The notes under the pieces were generated by a model that was not told the origin of the DNA, made no database searches, and saw only the letters and a list, made by a program, of their open reading frames with translations. DNA of 8,952 nt from Alphaproteobacteria bacterium. Lineage in GTDB: Bacteria; Pseudomonadota; Alphaproteobacteria; Rhizobiales; Xanthobacteraceae. Shown here one piece after another: positions 6,957 to 8,952 of this stretch. Position 1 is the first letter of the stretch. Each line of letters begins with the position of its first letter. The stretch is taken from the NCBI GenBank assembly GCA_005884855.1, contig VAZS01000187.1, positions 1 through 8,952 of the forward strand, read 5' to 3'. A program made the translations under genes and the position numbers.

Positions 6957-6972
6957 GGCAAAAACTCTGGAT

Positions 6973-7737
6973 ATGACCGATCCGACGACCGATTCCGTAG
7001 ACACCGATCTGCTTGCCGAGCGGCGCCTCGTGGTCGAGCCGGGGGCGGCGGCGCGGGTGTCGGCGGTCGCGGGTCCAGTGCTGCAGGGAATGGGCTATCG
7101 GCTGGTACGGATCAAGATCTCAGGGGAATCCGGCTGCACGGTGCAGATCATGGCGGAGCGGCCCGACGGATCCATGCAGATCGAGGACTGCGAGGCGATT
7201 TCGAAAGCGCTGTCGCCCGTGCTTGATGTCGCCGATCCGATCGATCGTGCCTATCGGCTGGAGATTTCCTCGCCGGGCATTGACCGGCCGCTGGTGCGCC
7301 GCTCTGATTTCGAGCGCTATGTCGGCTATCTCGTGAAAATCGAGATGGCCGTTGCCCATGAAGGCCGCAAGCGGTTCCGCGGCACGCTTGGCGGCGTCGA
7401 AGGCGATGCGGTGCGGTTACATCGCGATGAGACGCGCGGCGGCGAAGACAGTGATGTTCTGTTGGTCATGGAAGATATCGCCGAGGCCAGGCTGGTTCTG
7501 ACCGATGATTTGATCGCGGAATCGATGCGGCGGGGCAAGGCGGCTGAACGTGAGCTGCGCAGGAATCTCGGGCTCGAGCCACCACCGCCGCCTTATGCCA
7601 AAAAGAGCGATCCTTCGAAGAGCAACAAGCCGAAATCGAAGGCGAACAAGAAGAATGCCCCGCTGAATACCAAGGAACACCGCCTCGCCGCAGAAAGACT
7701 GCGAAGAGGCGAAATCGATCCCACCAAAGGAGACTGA
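6973..7737 (+). CDS. rimP: Ribosome maturation factor RimP
   Basis: RimP binds and assists assembly of the 30S ribosomal subunit. The 254-residue protein has the RimP N-terminal domain at about 19-105, with GYRLVRIKI at 41-49, [15 protein letters not shown] at 71-85 and the family hallmark [11 protein letters not shown] at 97-107. The SH3-like C-terminal domain is about 108-182. Residues 186 to the end are an extra tail: an Arg-rich helix, a PPPPP stretch at 203-207, then a Lys/Ser/Asn-rich segment. E. coli RimP is only about 150 residues, so the tail is an extension, as occurs in alphaproteobacteria. The frame is closed by a TAG at 6925 with no start between, so ATG 6973 is the most upstream possible ATG; its Shine-Dalgarno is weak. 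Expression probably depends on the attenuator upstream. nusA follows after 4 bp. Confidence 0.95.
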   Translation: MTDPTTDSVDTDLLAERRLVVEPGAAARVSAVAGPVLQGMGYRLVRIKISGESGCTVQIMAERPDGSMQIEDCEAISKALSPVLDVADPIDRAYRLEISSPGIDRPLVRRSDFERYVGYLVKIEMAVAHEGRKRFRGTLGGVEGDAVRLHRDETRGGEDSDVLLVMEDIAEARLVLTDDLIAESMRRGKAAERELRRNLGLEPPPPPYAKKSDPSKSNKPKSKANKKNAPLNTKEHRLAAERLRRGEIDPTKGD

Positions 7738-7741
7738 AGCC

Positions 7742-8952
7742 ATGGCAGCTGTTAGCGCCAACAAACTCGAACTGCTGCAGATCGCAGATGCGGTTGCGCG
7801 TGAAAAATCCATCGACCGCGGCATCGTGATCGCCGCCATGGAAGACGCCATCGCCAAGGCGGCGCGCGCTCGCTACGGCAGCGAAACCGACGTTCACGCC
7901 GAGATCGACGCCAAGAAGGGCGAGCTGCGGCTGTCCCGCCACATGCTCGTGGTCGAGCAGGTCGAGAATTCTTCCAACCAGATCTCCCTGGAAGACGCGC
8001 GGCGCGCCAATCCCGGAGCGCAGATCGGCGACACCATTGCCGACACCCTGCCGCCGCTGGAATACGGGCGCATTGCCGCGCAATCCGCCAAACAGGTTAT
8101 CGTGCAGAAGGTGCGCGAGGCCGAGCGCGACCGCCAGTACCAGGAATTCAAGGACCGCATCGGCGATATCGTCAACGGCATTGTCAAGCGCGTCGAATAT
8201 GGCAGCGTCATTGTCGATCTGGGCCGCGGCGAAGCCATCATCCGTCGCGACGAGATGCTGCCGCGAGAGGTGTTCCGCAACGGCGACCGTGTCCGCGCCT
8301 ATATTTTCGACGTGCGGCGCGAAACCAGGGGCCCGCAGATTTTTCTGTCCCGCACCCATCCCCAGTTCATGGCGAAACTGTTCGCGCAGGAGGTGCCGGA
8401 AATCTACGACGGCATCGTCGAGATCAAGGCGGTGGCCCGCGATCCCGGCTCGCGCGCGAAAATCGGCGTGATTTCCCGCGATTCGTCGGTCGACCCGGTC
8501 GGCGCTTGCGTCGGCATGCGCGGCTCGCGCGTGCAGGCGGTGGTGAATGAACTGCAGGGCGAAAAAATCGATATCATTCCGTGGTCGCCCGACATCGCCA
8601 CCTTTGTCGTCAACGCGCTCGCTCCCGCCGAAGTCTCCAAGGTCGTGATCGATGAGGATCGCGAGCGGATCGAAGTCGTGGTGCCCGACACCAACAACCA
8701 GTTGTCGCTGGCGATAGGCCGGCGCGGGCAGAACGTGCGTCTCGCCTCGCAGCTGACCGGCTGGGATATCGACATTCTCACAGAGCAGGAAGAATCCGAA
8801 CGCCGTCAGGCCGACTTCGAGAATTCCACGCGCGTGTTCATGGAAGCTCTGAACGTCGACGAAGTGGTCGGGCAATTGCTGGCGTCGGAGGGCTTCACAT
8901 CGGTGGAGGAATTGGCGCTGGTCGATGTCAAGGAACTGGCCGGCATCGAAGG
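7742..8952 (+). CDS. nusA: Transcription termination/antitermination factor NusA (3' partial)
   Basis: NusA binds RNA polymerase and nascent RNA, controlling pausing, intrinsic termination and antitermination. The frame is open to the window end; 403 residues are visible, while alphaproteobacterial NusA is about 530-540. The polymerase-binding N-terminal domain is about 1-135, the S1 domain about 138-204 ([20 protein letters not shown] at 141-160), KH1 about 230-300 with VGMRGSR at 257-263, and KH2 about 305-350 with IGRRGQN at 325-331. The first acidic C-terminal repeat starts at about 365. A strong AAAGGAG (7726-7732) sits 9 bases before the ATG, overlapping the end of rimP. The rimP-nusA pair is the start of the conserved operon that usually continues to infB. 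NusA may feed back on the terminator in the operon leader. Confidence 0.97.
   Translation, partial: MAAVSANKLELLQIADAVAREKSIDRGIVIAAMEDAIAKAARARYGSETDVHAEIDAKKGELRLSRHMLVVEQVENSSNQISLEDARRANPGAQIGDTIADTLPPLEYGRIAAQSAKQVIVQKVREAERDRQYQEFKDRIGDIVNGIVKRVEYGSVIVDLGRGEAIIRRDEMLPREVFRNGDRVRAYIFDVRRETRGPQIFLSRTHPQFMAKLFAQEVPEIYDGIVEIKAVARDPGSRAKIGVISRDSSVDPVGACVGMRGSRVQAVVNELQGEKIDIIPWSPDIATFVVNALAPAEVSKVVIDEDRERIEVVVPDTNNQLSLAIGRRGQNVRLASQLTGWDIDILTEQEESERRQADFENSTRVFMEALNVDEVVGQLLASEGFTSVEELALVDVKELAGIE

Larger units (their letters stand above)
6788..6972 (+). ncRNA. rimP leader RNA with putative attenuator
   Basis: This is the predicted 5' untranslated leader of rimP-nusA. The first hairpin pairs 6797-6802 plus 6804-6806 with 6815-6823 (core TTCTCA and TATTGAGA). 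Its 3' arm shares bases 6820-6823 with the 5' arm of the terminator hairpin, so the two cannot both be complete. The terminator would end transcripts after about 60 bases unless bypassed. A rimP-leader attenuator family has been described computationally in Alphaproteobacteria (Rfam rimP-leader, as I recall), and this looks like a member. The 122 bases after the terminator contain a short tandem repeat and no strong Shine-Dalgarno. The mechanism is inferred; NusA itself stimulates intrinsic termination, which makes feedback plausible. Confidence 0.6.

Noticed and set aside
6681..7226. A GTG-started + strand frame crossing the rimP leader into rimP
   Set aside because: It runs through the promoter, the terminator and the first 250 bases of rimP in another frame. 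Its composition is Arg/Pro-rich and it matches no family.
7466..8875. A 469-codon open frame on the - strand opposite rimP/nusA
   Set aside because: It mirrors the codon structure of nusA, whose + strand product has complete S1 and KH domains. The antisense protein has no recognisable motif and long antisense frames are expected in GC-rich coding DNA.

Overview
The window is a housekeeping stretch of an alphaproteobacterial chromosome. Gene content, gene order and GC-rich codon use point to a Rhizobiales member, most likely the Bradyrhizobium/Rhodopseudomonas/Nitrobacter group. This placement is inferred from protein character and synteny; no search was run. All recognised genes are on the + strand. 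I see no tRNA, rRNA, insertion sequence, CRISPR array or prophage.

Left block (1-3947): a compact operon phoH (5' end outside the window) - ybeY - corC/hlyC-like gene - lnt. The genes overlap by one base in TGATG junctions or lie 1 bp apart. PhoH and YbeY act in RNA and ribosome quality control. The CBS-domain protein and Lnt serve the envelope, Lnt being the last enzyme of lipoprotein maturation.

Middle block (3948-6567): a 225-bp intergenic region with a TTGACA box and a small dyad leads into an XRE-type regulator of the PhrR/PraR family. A 116-bp gap with a hairpin follows, then an M20 carboxypeptidase gene joined to trmB by a 4-base ATGA overlap. In the related rhizobial order I know (lnt - phrR/praR - metK - trmB - rimP - nusA), metK sits where the peptidase lies here.

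Right block (6568-8952): a 405-bp non-coding region precedes rimP-nusA (nusA is cut by the window end). Its first half can fold into GC-rich stems. Its second half has a sigma70-like promoter, a short leader with two overlapping hairpins, a strong intrinsic terminator well before rimP, and a short tandem repeat just before the start codon. This is the layout of a transcription attenuator in front of the ribosome-maturation/NusA operon, matching the alphaproteobacterial rimP-leader idea already in the literature.

I found no clearly new defence, mobile or biosynthetic system. The points most worth a second look are the rimP leader, the peptidase in the metK slot, the structured trmB-rimP spacer, and a Glu-to-Gly change in a conserved TrmB motif.
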